DNA of 64,000 nucleotides from Branchiostoma floridae (Eukaryota > Chordata > Leptocardii > Amphioxiformes > Branchiostomatidae). The notes beneath the pieces are model-generated. The model worked only from the letters and a program-made list of their open reading frames with translations. It ran no database searches and had not been told where the DNA came from. A program made the position numbers and the translations under genes. Position 1 is the stretch's first letter, and each line of letters starts with the position of its first letter. This document shows positions 1 through 13,400 of the stretch, in pieces. The stretch covers positions 9,092,880-9,156,879 of the forward strand of contig NC_049989.1 in assembly GCF_000003815.2 (NCBI RefSeq). The letters are read 5' to 3'.

Positions 1-511
1 CCCCAAATTTCCTTGATTAACAATTAAACCCCTTTAATTCCTTTCCATAAAAATTACCTTTACCCAATATATATTATTGTACAAAAAGGGGTCTATATTT
101 TAATACCAACCTTTAAACTTTTTTCTTCATCATCATTTAACTAATAATTTTAACTAATCATCTGTTTGTGAGATAGCATATCAGCATCAACATGTGGCTT
201 ATTTGCAATACAAACTACATGTATTAAGTGGAGTCCTGGTACCCCCCATGCAGAGCCTTTTCACTTGGGCACGACAAAGTACGTATATATGAAGTGATTT
301 AGGAAGGTACCGGCTTAATCACGTTAGAAAGCCATAATGAAAATGTGCAAAATCAGCATAATTCCTTTTCAAGTATCCCTATATTCCCCATGTGGAGCCC
401 TAATTAACATAACCAATCAATCATAATATTTTTGACAGTTATGCATGGTTTACACACAAACAACAGTACAAAAAAAATTCATGACTGTCCCCTGTATAAT
501 GGTGCGGTCCA

Positions 512-547
512 AAAAGTGGTCGGTTATTAGAATAACCGACCACTTTT
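512..547. repeat. Perfect 17-bp hairpin with 2-base spacer
   Basis: AAAAGTGGTCGGTTATT, then AG, then AATAACCGACCACTTTT. There is no coding sequence around it. It could be a MITE remnant or a structured/regulatory site. Confidence 0.9.
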
Positions 548-993
548 GAGGTTACTGCCTGATAACCCATGGGAAATGGGGGCCTCTGATTGGCCAACTC
601 CATCTGGCTATATGATAATACAAATTAAAGCATGTGCTTTCATGTGACTAGCACGTTAAAGATGAAAGGATGTAGCAAACGAATGAACTTTTAACATAAG
701 ACAACTTGAGAGCTGGAGATGGTAATGTTTTTTGGCATGTAAAATCCCTTGGTAAGTCGAAACTATGTAACGTTTAATAGTACAGGAGCCAAGCCATGAA
801 GCCAACCGCGGGAATGACAATGGTGCTTTGAAGCGTCTACTAACTGCTTTACTAACAAGTGTGGGAATATTTTCTTTAAACTTTTGGACCACATTCCTCC
901 ATGCTTTGTGCCAAATGAATTTTGACAATTTGATTACCGCCGCACCGACAAAAAAACTTAGAAAGACATCCATGTCACAAAGAATTTCAAACT

Positions 994-1093
994 NNNNNNN
1001 NNNNNNNNNNNNNNNNNNNNNNNNNNNNNNNNNNNNNNNNNNNNNNNNNNNNNNNNNNNNNNNNNNNNNNNNNNNNNNNNNNNNNNNNNNNNN
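994..1093. other. Assembly gap (100 N)
   Basis: Run of exactly 100 N, the conventional size for a gap of unknown length. Confidence 0.99.
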
Positions 1094-1329
1094 TATCTGA
1101 AATTGGATGAACCTCACGTTCAGCACCAAGGACAGGAAAGGACGATTACTGTATGCATCGTACATTAGCAATTTACAAGGCTGCTAGAATGTATCCTGCT
1201 TCGACCTTTTTGCTTTAGAGAAGCTACTCAAATGGGATAAACGTCTTTCTAACGACTTCTGAGTTAACTCAGGTGCTATAAACTGACACAAACGTAAAAC
1301 GTATACAGTTATTATGGCACCAAACGACT

Positions 1330-1570
1330 GAAATGTTGTCAAGGTGTACTACGGGTGGACCACGTTTGTAGTAGGCAGTCCAGAAATGCAGTAGTTGGTC
1401 CAGAAGTGTAGATGGTAGTTCAGCTGTGTAGTAGGCGGTCAGGATGTGTAGTAGGCGGTTCGGCTGTGTAGTAGGTGGTCCAGATGTGTAGTAGGCGGTC
1501 CAGTGCTTTACTGGACGGCCCAAAAGTGGTCCGGGCGGCCTAGAGGTGTAGCGGGTGGTCCGCAAGTGGA
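1330..1570. repeat. Minisatellite, about 20-bp unit
   Basis: About eleven imperfect copies of a GTGTAGTAGGCGGTCCAGAT-like unit. The minus-strand open frame over it (Thr/Tyr/Pro-rich) is produced by the repeat. Confidence 0.85.
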
Positions 1571-2333
1571 TGTGCAGTAAATATACTACTTCAAGTCTAG
1601 TTCATAGTTCTTCTTTGACATTTAAGATACTTTGGGTCCAGCTTCAAGAAAGAAACAAACCCTCGAGGCTCTCTTAAAAGAACACACCTGGCTAGTTTTG
1701 TGATAAGACACGCAAAGTTCAACCTCTCCTACGACTACAAGGTCACAGATCATTGGTTCACAAGTACATCCCCAACGCCCTTGGACGTTGTTTTGAGTAC
1801 CTCAGTTGAGCTGCGTTCAGTGATAAGTTCCATCAGGATAGCCACAGAGAGCTCTTAGAAAATCCTGGGTGAAGACAGAGCAAGTACGTCTCAAATCCTC
1901 GTGGTGAATCAAATTTTCTTGGAGAAACGTCCAGAATACTAAAGACACTATTAGGCATGTGTGCATTGTCGTTCGGTTTCTTGTGTGCTTAAGTGATTTT
2001 TACAAGGAACAGTGCGGTCATCAGGCATTATCGACTGCGTCAAGAAAAGCCTTGAAATTACTTCTTCTATATCAGTATCTGTATGGAGATGAAGTGGCCG
2101 ACAGTAGATTGAGAGCGAAGTATGATGCTATTAGCTTGACGTAAGCTTGTACAATGTGGCTTCGCTACGGTTCAAGTATTTCAGCCAAGCAAAAACGATA
2201 ATTGTGTTGGGTTTTTAAATGTAGAAGATTGACGCCATTTATCTCGCTCGTACATGGGATCACTTTCTTGTTTTTCTATTGCTTTTGAACAGACAAGGAC
2301 AATAAACACTGCACAAGTTTGGTAACTTATATA

Positions 2334-2433
2334 NNNNNNNNNNNNNNNNNNNNNNNNNNNNNNNNNNNNNNNNNNNNNNNNNNNNNNNNNNNNNNNNNNN
2401 NNNNNNNNNNNNNNNNNNNNNNNNNNNNNNNNN
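2334..2433. other. Assembly gap (100 N)
   Basis: Run of exactly 100 N. Confidence 0.99.
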
Positions 2434-4730
2434 AATAGAGTACAAATCACATAGCTACGCAAATTTCTGTGTCCAAACATCGTTTTTTATTCAAATGACG
2501 GAGAAGTTATTCTGGCAATCAGAAGCTAAATTACACTGATGTCACATTAGGTTAGTCCCAGTATCATTTACGTGTAAGTCTTACTTTAATAAAGTTCATT
2601 TTATAACGTTAGGCTCACATAAATGTCTTATCATGTTCGAGATCCCCTAAGGAGTTTGCGATGTGCGTCTTTGACAAGGTGAATGAAACGAGTGCTCGCT
2701 GATGACGTACACGTCTCGTTCCCAGGTGCACGTTGTTGATTACCACTACCTCAGATTTTACAGTAAAATACGACTGGTCCATTTTCATATGTATATAGAC
2801 AAATTGGGGAATTCTGTTACATTTATGATCATACTACCCGGTAAGGAGTCAACCTTTTCAGCAATCTTCAGAACTATTAGTAGGCTCTATATTTGATTCA
2901 AATACAAATTGATACAACTCAAATCTTGTTGAACGAGCCGGGCAATAAACTGCTACACAATGAATGACTTTTTCAAGGAACTAGCAAAAATATTTTGATT
3001 CGAATAAAAACCCAAATACATATTGTCAACGAAAGCCAAAAGCTTTACACTTAATTAGATTCCCCTACTAATTAAATCCGCAATGAGAAATTTACAATTT
3101 ACAAATGTATATTTCTTCTCTGTCCCAGATTGCTGAACACAAATGCTGTATTACTAATTTTCATTGCACTTAAGTTTATCATTGACATTGCAAGTTTAAA
3201 TTCGCCTCTGTCCTATATCCATGTTAATTATAGCAAACATTAACAATCAAACTATTAGCTTTTAGTTACAAATAAGATATAGTCAGAATACCGCTGTCAT
3301 TTTTTGTTGAAGCTGGAATAATGTGACTATCAGATGTGCTTTACATCGCTGAGACAAGTGAAAACTGCCCGTCATGAATTCAATTACATGTAAGTCTTCC
3401 ACCGTGTACTTCTGAAAAAGGAAATATGCTTTCTAAAGATTGAAATATAGAAATCTTCATGGCTGCAGCGAATCCGTTTAAATGGATGATAGACAACTCT
3501 ACCCTACTGTAAATCAATCATGTACGATCATAACATGTCTTCTAATCTTCATCGTTTGTATATTTATCAAAAGAGAAAAAGAAGAAGAAAACCAATTCGG
3601 ATTGTAGGATAAATGAACTGACGTCTTGCATGATTGCATTAAATACATTGTATGATGTAATAAGTCAAAAATGAACAGATGTATACGCTAACGCCAATAT
3701 CTTTTAATTTTGCAGACGTGTACATGTTTAATCATTTATTGACTTAAAGAAGACCATTTGGTTAGCTTGTATACGTGTGTCTTAATTGCTCCCTTTGGGT
3801 CAAAAACCCTTAAAAGCCTGAGACTACGTGTCTATTAATGCTATATAAGCACAGAAGATAATGGCTACAGCTATAGAATCTTGATTTGAAATGTAGATGC
3901 AAGGGCAATTGCAAGTATCTTAGGGATAATTGACTGGACCTTACTAATAGATATTTTCTACTCTTGTACATCGTACTTCTGTACCGTTCTTTCTGAGTAC
4001 GTTATGCAAGCATACTATTAGATAAATGCAGACGGGTCCTAGCTAGGGAATTCTCTTGCACATACTGCCTCTTGCTGGAATGATATGTGCTAAACTTTTC
4101 CCAGCGCCCGCTCTAATCTTCTTTTTGTACTCACAAATAAAACACGAAACCTTCATTTTGCAATAGCCCCTATACAGGGAATATCATAAAAGCAATACTT
4201 AGTTAGGTGCCAAACAAAGCTTCTGTTGTCGCCAAACACATTATAGGGACTAATCAAATGGTCAAAGTAGACAGGTGGCCACTATAGATATACCAATACT
4301 TGGTCATTAAAGAGAAAATAACCTGAGGAACCACCAAAACAAGTAGCCACGATGGCCAAATGATCTTTATACACAGGTGGTCACTAGTACAGATTGTACT
4401 TAAATACGTACTGTTTGTATTTTGTGCCAACTCCTTATGTACATTGGATGTCTATGATTCTTTGACATTATACTAGACTAAACTTTAACATTCGATAGGC
4501 AAAAAAGTGGTACATCTTAGCATCTTTCCCAAGTGTAGGTACTAAAACATATTTTCTATCCCACGAAATAAAACATTTTCAAGTGCAGATATTACAGCGA
4601 ATTTTAGTGATCTTTCTGAATAAGAACAGCCAGTCGAAAAAAAATAAAACAAGACGTAATAGGTATTGTAGTCCTAGCAAAAATCAAACATACAGTCTTT
4701 TTGTTAAGATTTCTAACAGTAGTAGTAGCA

Positions 4731-5376
4731 NNNNNNNNNNNNNNNNNNNNNNNNNNNNNNNNNNNNNNNNNNNNNNNNNNNNNNNNNNNNNNNNNNNNNN
4801 NNNNNNNNNNNNNNNNNNNNNNNNNNNNNNNNNNNNNNNNNNNNNNNNNNNNNNNNNNNNNNNNNNNNNNNNNNNNNNNNNNNNNNNNNNNNNNNNNNNN
4901 NNNNNNNNNNNNNNNNNNNNNNNNNNNNNNNNNNNNNNNNNNNNNNNNNNNNNNNNNNNNNNNNNNNNNNNNNNNNNNNNNNNNNNNNNNNNNNNNNNNN
5001 NNNNNNNNNNNNNNNNNNNNNNNNNNNNNNNNNNNNNNNNNNNNNNNNNNNNNNNNNNNNNNNNNNNNNNNNNNNNNNNNNNNNNNNNNNNNNNNNNNNN
5101 NNNNNNNNNNNNNNNNNNNNNNNNNNNNNNNNNNNNNNNNNNNNNNNNNNNNNNNNNNNNNNNNNNNNNNNNNNNNNNNNNNNNNNNNNNNNNNNNNNNN
5201 NNNNNNNNNNNNNNNNNNNNNNNNNNNNNNNNNNNNNNNNNNNNNNNNNNNNNNNNNNNNNNNNNNNNNNNNNNNNNNNNNNNNNNNNNNNNNNNNNNNN
5301 NNNNNNNNNNNNNNNNNNNNNNNNNNNNNNNNNNNNNNNNNNNNNNNNNNNNNNNNNNNNNNNNNNNNNNNNNNNN
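4731..5376. other. Assembly gap (646 N)
   Basis: Run of 646 N beginning after a short (AGT)n stretch. Open frames bridging it are meaningless. Confidence 0.99.
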
Positions 5377-8300
5377 ACTGCAGCTAGGAAGGGACGCTGG
5401 ATATTTGAAGAGGAGGCGGTACCATAACTATTGATTTTTTTCAGAAAATATGTAGAATGGGAGGAAAGTACCTCCTAGAGTAGCATTTTTTCTACATTTT
5501 GACAGCATTTGAATTTCAAATACGATTTGATATGTGGATATGCAGAAAGCAAAAGTTTGTGTAATTGACTGTTAATGAAATATACAAGGTGTCAAAAAAC
5601 ACCCCTATTTGAAATTGGGTCCGTCCTTCGCCGTCAACGCGCTTGCTTATTTTTTACATTAGATGCTGCAATCAGCCCTCAGACAAGAACTTATTATTGT
5701 TGTTTTTCAGACTGAAAATTGATTGATTATAATTTCTTGAATTCTAAATCATATCAACTAGACCCTATAAATGGAAACTAAATTTTCCATGCGTCATATT
5801 CGCTACGTTTCAGTTATGTCTTTTATGATAACTTCAAATTAACATGTAAATGAAGTCTACTGTACTTAGATTTGAACTTTGGGGCCAGACAGTTAAACAT
5901 TTGTGTGGTAAAAATTGATTTTAACGGTTAATTAGAACAGATAATAATGAATTATCAAAACTATATCGCATCTAAACGAATATACAATTAGTGAAATTCC
6001 ATCCATCCATCATGCGATGACAAAACATTATGATTAGCGCCCAAATCATAATCAAAATACCGGCAGAAATTCCCAAATGGCGTAATCATTTTTATATCAC
6101 CTGCTCAATGTTAAAGCAAAGATAACAGAGCTGCAATCTTGTGAGTGATAAAAATGGAAAGAGTATTATCAGGGAAGCTAATTGATTCATTAGTACAGCA
6201 CTCACCCCGGGTTAACGTTCTGGTGGGAGGAGTGAGTCGTGACTAACGTACGGGAGTCAGGACACTAATGATGTGCGTCATCAGGCCTGACGTGCAGGGT
6301 TCTGAGTGGGAGATGTCAGAAAGGTCTGCTTCAAAATTCATCTTGTGGACGTACATATGCGTGTTTCACCTAATAAGCACATAGATCTGTCAAGAAATAT
6401 TTCGCTTTACTCGTATTTTTGTTCTTACAAGAAACTGTCACATAGGGTCATAGCACTAGCCTGACGTTTTCTCCTGGGCCCGACATAGAGTTGTACCGCG
6501 AAAATGTGAAAATAAGTCCCTATCTGTACCTACGGAAAGAAAATTTTTTTAAAGGCATTCTTTATATATATACGTACACGCAAAGGGGACTTTAAGTTGC
6601 GAAAATAGTGAAGAAGCACTGCGTTCACGTTACGTGTAAGCCATGCTTAAAACCAGATTTCACATGTGTTAACGACTCTGTCGCGCCACTTTTTCTGACC
6701 ACCAAATGCGATTTCAGGACTCGGCGGGCGCATAACTCTTCCAGTACCGAGGAGAGTACTCCTGGAGTTCCCGAATCACTGGTGTCGTGACAATTAACAA
6801 AAGACCCGGAACAGCGTTAAGACTTTGATTTGTTACCATCCCTGTCTAGATTCCAATTGCAAAGACGCCATTTTTCTTGTGATATAGATACAAATGCTTC
6901 CCTAAGTACAATCACACCCAAAACAGTGTCTCCATCAGTTTTCATGGAGATAACCAAACAAGGTGCCGAAGAACTGAGAATCTTGTGGGCGTATGGAGAT
7001 TGTGGGCTAGTTACAAGTTTCAGGCTAGTTACTATAGAATTATGTGTTCACTCGGTCAACGGTCAACGAGGATTGCTCTTAAGCTGGAACGTGCACTATA
7101 TCATCATTGAGCTATACAGGGCGCCCTTAAGAGGTTAACTGCGTCAGTACAGAGATGTCTTGCCACTATGATGTGAGCTCACGGCGTTATCGTTCATTAA
7201 GTGCATTAAGTAGGACCTTTAAAACCCATTAGCTTCCATACAGTGAGCCTTGATGAATGTGACTTGCAGTTAATGCTCCTCTTGATACACTATTCAGAAA
7301 TGGCAAGAAGTGATAGACACTTAATAATCCTCTATCGTTATACTTGAATGTAATTTCATCTGTGACGGTAATCAACATTATGTTACAATTTCAAACTTTA
7401 TATTCGTACACAAAATAAAGCGTCAACCAATAAGCTTTGGATTATTTCTCTGATCCTTATAAACTTAGAATGACCCAAAGCCTATCTCAATCGAAACGGG
7501 GGCCGATACAAACTTCCAAGTACCTTTGACCCTTTGCTGACGTCATACTTCCGGTCTGGATAGGGTCGTTTCAACTTGGTAAGGATAAAAGACTGATCGA
7601 AAGCCTGTTGGTAAGCGCTTTTGTGTACGGATATAAAGTTTAAAATTGTAACATAATCTTCTATCGTACTTTGATTTAGATCGGTCCTTTCTTCTATTGT
7701 ACGTGGAGAGGTGGGCTCGAAGTGTCGCCAGAAATCACCACTCCGCTGAACTCTTCCCACGAAATTCCCCAGGCCCGAAGACACAACCACTTGTTTTGGA
7801 AAGTATTTATGTGAATTCAATTTTGCTGGCGCCGCCTGAGAATTACTCCCCAAGCCCCCGTTGCCATGAGTGTGCCCTTATGGTGAGGGCTAGACGATCA
7901 GTCTGCAACCCAGTTAACGTTGACCTCAACGTTCAAGACCTCACTATTTTAGCTGGGGCTGTTTCATCGCAGATGTGATTCACATCATAGATAGGTGCGT
8001 GAAAGGCATTTTTGTAGTGCGCGTAACTTGAACGGGCAAACTTTTACATACAAAATCTAGTTTTCAATGTTGGCAGCAAAACTAGGAATATTGCGTATAA
8101 CAAAATCTCCATGCTATTGGCACACTTTAGGCATTCAGTTTCACATTTACTATCTTTACAAACGTAACAGCACAAAATTAACTCATATCAACGCCATAAT
8201 TCTTTTAGTTGAACCAATTGATACGTGCTAGTTGGAAGTGAACAAAGCAGCTTCGTGTGATTCACCAATGTAACATTTCAACTCACTGGTTATACAATAC

Positions 8301-8440
8301 CAATATTGCATGGATTGATAAAGTTACTATGATCGGAAAATTTTCAACATCGGTCTACTCTTGGACTACCTGCCCTAGACGTAGGGCTTTACGTATATAT
8401 ATACGTAACACGTTATGTATCGTATAATTTTGAAAAATAC

Positions 8441-8873
8441 TAGGGCTGGGTACCGGTACAGAAAATTCAGGTACAGGTCCGGTTCAGGTCCAGAGGATCA
8501 GGTCCAGGTCCGGACCTGAACCTGGACCTGATTCAGTATGACTCATACCAATGGTCCATTTCACTACAAAGAAATCTGTTTGGTGGAGTATTAGACTTAC
8601 ACTGGCGTTTTAAAATCCTACAACGCTGTTTGCACCTGTCCGATTGGCTGTAAAACTTAGTAGAAATTACTATAAACTCTACTCTACTTCACTCTTGTTA
8701 TTTTCTTCCACCTGCAAGCGCCAAAACGTGTGAATGCCTGATAAAATAATCTGTTAATTTTCTAATCGGTCCAACATCCGGTCCACCTAACTTTTTCAGG
8801 TCCGGTTTTTCTGGACCGGTCCAATAAGAAAAACCGGTTTTGTACCGGTACGCTGTACCGGTACCCAGCCCTA
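8441..8873. mobile_element. hAT-type MITE, 433 bp
   Basis: Inverted ends TAGGGCTGGGTACCGGTAC and GTACCGGTACCCAGCCCTA are flanked by AAAAATAC (8433-8440) and GAAAATAC (8874-8881), a 7/8 match. The interior has repeated CAGGTCCGG / GGACCTGAACCTGG words and no transposase. Related to 42527-42936 and 57779-58184. Confidence 0.9.
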
Positions 8874-8881
8874 GAAAATAC

Positions 8882-10450
8882 TGAACTTGTCATTTTCTCA
8901 TCTTGCAAATAAAGTCGTAGCATCCAACTGTAGAACATACTAGTCTAAGCTACATAGCATAGCATAGAAAATGACAGAAATCTGTCCTCCTATCTTAGTA
9001 GTCCCATTTAAAAGATTTTAACGAAAATGTATCACTTTGTCCTAACGTCTACAGCTATGTGCCAAACGTCAAGACCATTCATCGACTCTGGTCAGAGTGG
9101 ACTCACCAAAAACCTTTTAGGACATAAAAAATGCATGTGACACACAAAATCTATGTGAATATACATGCAGTAAGTATGTCCAGAAATACTGCAAAATTCA
9201 TTCACACAGCAAGTACAACATACAAACAAAAAATTCTGACACCACGTTTGCAAGGGTTTTTCTCAAATGCTGGCACTTTACTGTATACAGACTGTATGAG
9301 ACACACAATAACTTATTAAGTTATTTTCTTTACAAGGTAAGTCTTACTGTAGATTGTAAACTTTCAAAAACGTGTGTATACACTGTACATGTAAATGTAT
9401 TGTTTTATTCAGCCTTTGATTTTGTTGCTCTTTTGCATAAAAGTGCAGGTAAAAACACAGAGCTTATCCTAAAAGTGCATGACGTGTATTTACAACTTAG
9501 CCTTTCTTCAAATCATCATAATATAGATCAACTAATATACTCTTTAAGCTAGGTAAACAAAACTAGTTCAAACTGATTTCACAATCCAGCAAGAAAACGC
9601 AATGCATGTACTTTTATGCTTAAATGATATACAACAGTACAACATATCAATTACCAAAAGTTGGGCTTACTATTTAAATTCCCAAGTATGCAAATCATAT
9701 GTTGTTGTGACAACATGTGATGGACAGCCATGGACAACATGTACGTGAGACACATTGAGAAATTAAATAGAAAACATACTTTAACTTTAATGTTGTACAA
9801 GTTGTAAAAGCTAAATATACAAAAATATCATTGTACATATACTGCTTCCTTACAAATTTACACCATAGCAAAAATTTCACTTAATCTGCACAATACTGGT
9901 GTATACTTCAATTGTTACCTTTGGTAGAACTTCCTTCACCTGTCAATATAAAATAGTAGCTTTCTAAAATATGATGTAAAATTTGAAAGTCATATTTTAC
10001 ACCACTCTAAGTGCAACTTGCCCTATGACTTCACTGACAATGCTGTAAAAATACATTGCTTGGAATGTATAATATACTGGTTTAGATCCTTCTAATTCTA
10101 CCTTCTATACTAAAAGGAGCCATTTTATTTCAAACAAAAGAGAAAAATAACTCATGATTTTGACAGAAATATACAGCTTTCCTATGTAGGGTCTCTGTCA
10201 ACTTATGAATAAAGTACACAACAAAAGCATAAACTTAGTCATTTAGGACATAAACATTGGGAGAACACCTGGTATACATGTAGGTAGTGTTAAAACATGC
10301 TTGGAGCTACAGGTGTGTACAGGTTAGGTGTGGCATTTTGTTTGATGGCATGCATTTATAACTAGACACCGTGCATGCAAAGCTGGTGTCTTACACAGAA
10401 TAGCACTTTTACTAGTTATATACAATACAGAATAATGCAGATACAAGAAC
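8882..10450. other. Probable SLC6 3' UTR and downstream spacer
   Basis: AT-rich, no open frame of interest. The part next to 10450 is likely 3' UTR of the minus-strand SLC6 gene, with AATAAA at 10124 and 9404 as possible ends. Confidence 0.5.
10124..10129 (-). promoter_or_regulatory. Candidate polyadenylation signal for the SLC6 gene
   Basis: AATAAA on the minus strand about 325 bases past the TGA stop at 10451. A second AATAAA occurs at 9404-9409. Either could end the transcript; the region between has no coding sequence. Confidence 0.4.
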
Positions 10451-13400
10451 TCAAAGGGCACTTTCTTGCACTGAAGATGGAGGTGGGGCCGAGGCGAATC
10501 CTTCTTGGCGTGAGATGTCGTTATACGATGGTGGCAGACCCGGATCTTCCTTACGGTATGACCCAAATTCTTCTGGTTCAAATGCGAGTGAGCCTCGGTC
10601 AGGAATCTTTGACTTCAGGGTCGCCATGAAGCGCTGAAGGATAGCAAGACGTTAATCATTAATTCTTAGATTGTTTAACACAGATTTTTTTATACAGTTA
10701 GCACTCAAAAGAAAATTGCAATGTTTGACAAAAGAAGGCAGCAAACACCATATTACCATTTCGCCATATCAAAAAACAAAATTTCAATAGAAAGACATGT
10801 ATAGTAATACAGCACCAGCAATTTAATATCTTGAAGGTATGCACACGTTTTCAAGAGTTTGAGTGTTCTTAAGGAAGGCTACAAAATAGCATATTATTGT
10901 TAATGTGGCAGAGTTATGATACCCAGTGGAATAATGCGTTAATAACAGTTACAGAATATAGTAAAATGTTCACTTCCCACCTCCACAAAGCCTCCTTTCT
11001 CCTTCAGCAATGCGTGGATGGCTCCGATTGGAAGACAGATTATGGAAAGTGATGCAATAACCCAGCCAATAGCCTGGCCCCAGCCTGGGTAGTAGTAGTC
11101 GCCATACCTTACAGGGGTGTACTGAATAAACCCAAAGATCATGATCCCCTGAAAGAGAAAAAAACATTTAGAGATGGCACTTCACCCCTCACCTATATAC
11201 TGCTTTGTGACTGTCCTAATCCCACTGACAAAAATAGCAGCAATGGTAAGCATGTAATAATAATGTACATGTATGGCATTGTGCAGATGTAACAAAATAC
11301 TTTCAGCACTTTGGGAAAGTAAGTCTCAGAAACCATTTCTAAATAAATCATATAAAAAATACAATTTACAAAATACATAAATTACAAAATCGAAAAAAGA
11401 ACAAAATTAAAATGTTCAAAAAACAACATTGATGATGAAAAATATGTTATTACAATAATCAAAATGTCATAAGTCGGAACACATACCCCAATGAGAATTG
11501 GAGACAGTCCGTACCAGCACACGATGAAGTACAGCCAGGGTTTGTTTCCTGTCATCTCTTCTATATTCCGGGCAAGCCTATTGGCACCTGAAAAATGACA
11601 TCATAATTATCACACATTTGAATATTAAGTACATTGTATTTCACTTCAGGGCTGTTTTCGGGACCCGTCATTCTGTCCTGTGATGGAAAGTTGCTTGCTG
11701 GGACGAAAAAAAGAATTTACCCCATCCATTCCAAAATCCAAGCTTCAATGTATGGGATTGAAGAGACAAAAAATGCACAAGATGTCTAGGAGGACAATGG
11801 CAGTGTCACACCAACAGAGGAACCGAACGAACTAACAAGTGTGATATCTTACCGTATATCCATGAAATGGCAACAACTTCGAAAAACGCAATGATCATGA
11901 GAGAGATGGCCGCAGCATAGAAATCAATCAGCTGGAAAAAGTACATCCCTCCCTGTAGAAGACAAAAGAACTAATATGTATTATGTGCAATGAAAAGTAC
12001 ATTATGTTTCAGAGATATAATGTTTGAAATAGGGTGTAATGATATAGAGATAACTCACCCTGACCAAACGGACATTCTTCTGGAATGTGTACAGTCCTCA
12101 AGCGGACAGTCTTCAACTTTCTAGCATACAGTCCTCTTTGAAATCGGAATGTCTAATCAGACCATGCGACCGACCATCACTTCTGTTCAGCGTTTTAATG
12201 CCCGTATGTCGCACACCCTGAGCAAGCGAGTTTTAGCCTAAATAACAGCGTGCTTGTCAAGTGAGCTTTTCTGGAGGACTGTACTGTAGCTTTTCTGGAG
12301 AATACCAGAGGAATGCGTTCATTTGATTGGTCAGGGTATAAATGCCTGCACCACAGGGACACATGTTATGTACAATACTGACCGGTGCGATGTTGGGAAG
12401 CCCAAGCAGGTACGACACACAGCACACCAGAAGCACCAACACTTCCTTCCTCTTCAGGTACTTCCTGATCAGTGGGTGGAAGTGGTCGTACAAGGTGGTG
12501 ATGATCACCTCCACTGTGCAAAACTGGGAATGGGCATTCAAAAAGTGTGTTACCTAGTATAATTGAGTGGTCATACTTTTTTCAGTGAGAATGTGAGATT
12601 CATGCACAATTGTACAATCATATTCATAAAACCACTAAAATATCTGGCTGTTTGATCTGATTTACTTTGATTCCAGTTACATGCATACTGTAGTGCTGTA
12701 AAGTACTGGCAAGTGCATGTACCATGATCACATATGGCTAGATTTTTATTGATAAAAAAAGACTAAATTCTTTGTTACTGGAAACGGGCAAGATTAGTGA
12801 CTCACAAGTCTACCCACACTGCACTTGCCACACAAATCAGTAGGAGGCGCTGCTGCACTATACTACACCATTGAATCATTGTTCTAGATACCTGAGAGTC
12901 AATCCCCAAGAGGAGGAGCATGATGAAGAAGAGAATGGACCAGAGAGGAGACACAGGCATCGTGGCTATGGCCTGGGGGTACACCACAAATGCCAGTCCT
13001 GGACCTACAGCGTAAATCCAAAGAAAAATATTATTGAGTTATACCTTTAAAAAATTAAAATTTACATGTAACAAAAGGATATCTCTAGATACTTTTCTAG
13101 ACTCGTGAGTTAAGAAACATGTGTATTGGCATGTGAAGGCCAATGAAGCAATAATATTACCATCTGTAAATAACTGTAACAGTAACATACAGGGTTTAGT
13201 GGTGAGAAACTCTGCCTCTGAAAGTTGTGTGGCTAAAGGCTAAAAAACAGCCAGGAGCTGCCCTTAAAATACACCATACATGGTAATGGCATTAGGACTC
13301 AGCATGTTTACCTTGTGTTGCTACCTCCTCAACAGTAGTGCCCTGTAAGAACGCCATGTAGCCCATGACAGAGAAGATGGCGAATCCCGCCAAGAGACTC

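Larger units (their letters stand above)
1571..8432. other. Intergenic, no gene recognised
   Basis: Apart from two gaps, this is AT-rich unique-looking sequence. Around 4200-4400 a few GACAGGTGGCCACTATAG-like words hint at a decayed relative of the TA-flanked MITE. A minus-strand open frame at 7482-7853 (123 codons) has no family resemblance. The TAAT-rich stretch 5930-6200 could be regulatory but nothing proves it. Confidence 0.55.

Noticed and set aside
1269-1565. Minus-strand open frame of 98 codons, Thr/Tyr/Pro-rich
   Set aside because: Lies almost entirely on a 20-bp minisatellite; the periodic peptide is a by-product of the repeat.
4583-5434. Long plus-strand open frames
   Set aside because: Most of the length is the 646-N gap.
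7482-7853. 123-codon minus-strand open frame
   Set aside because: No domain, no family resemblance, no splice or promoter support; cannot be told from chance.
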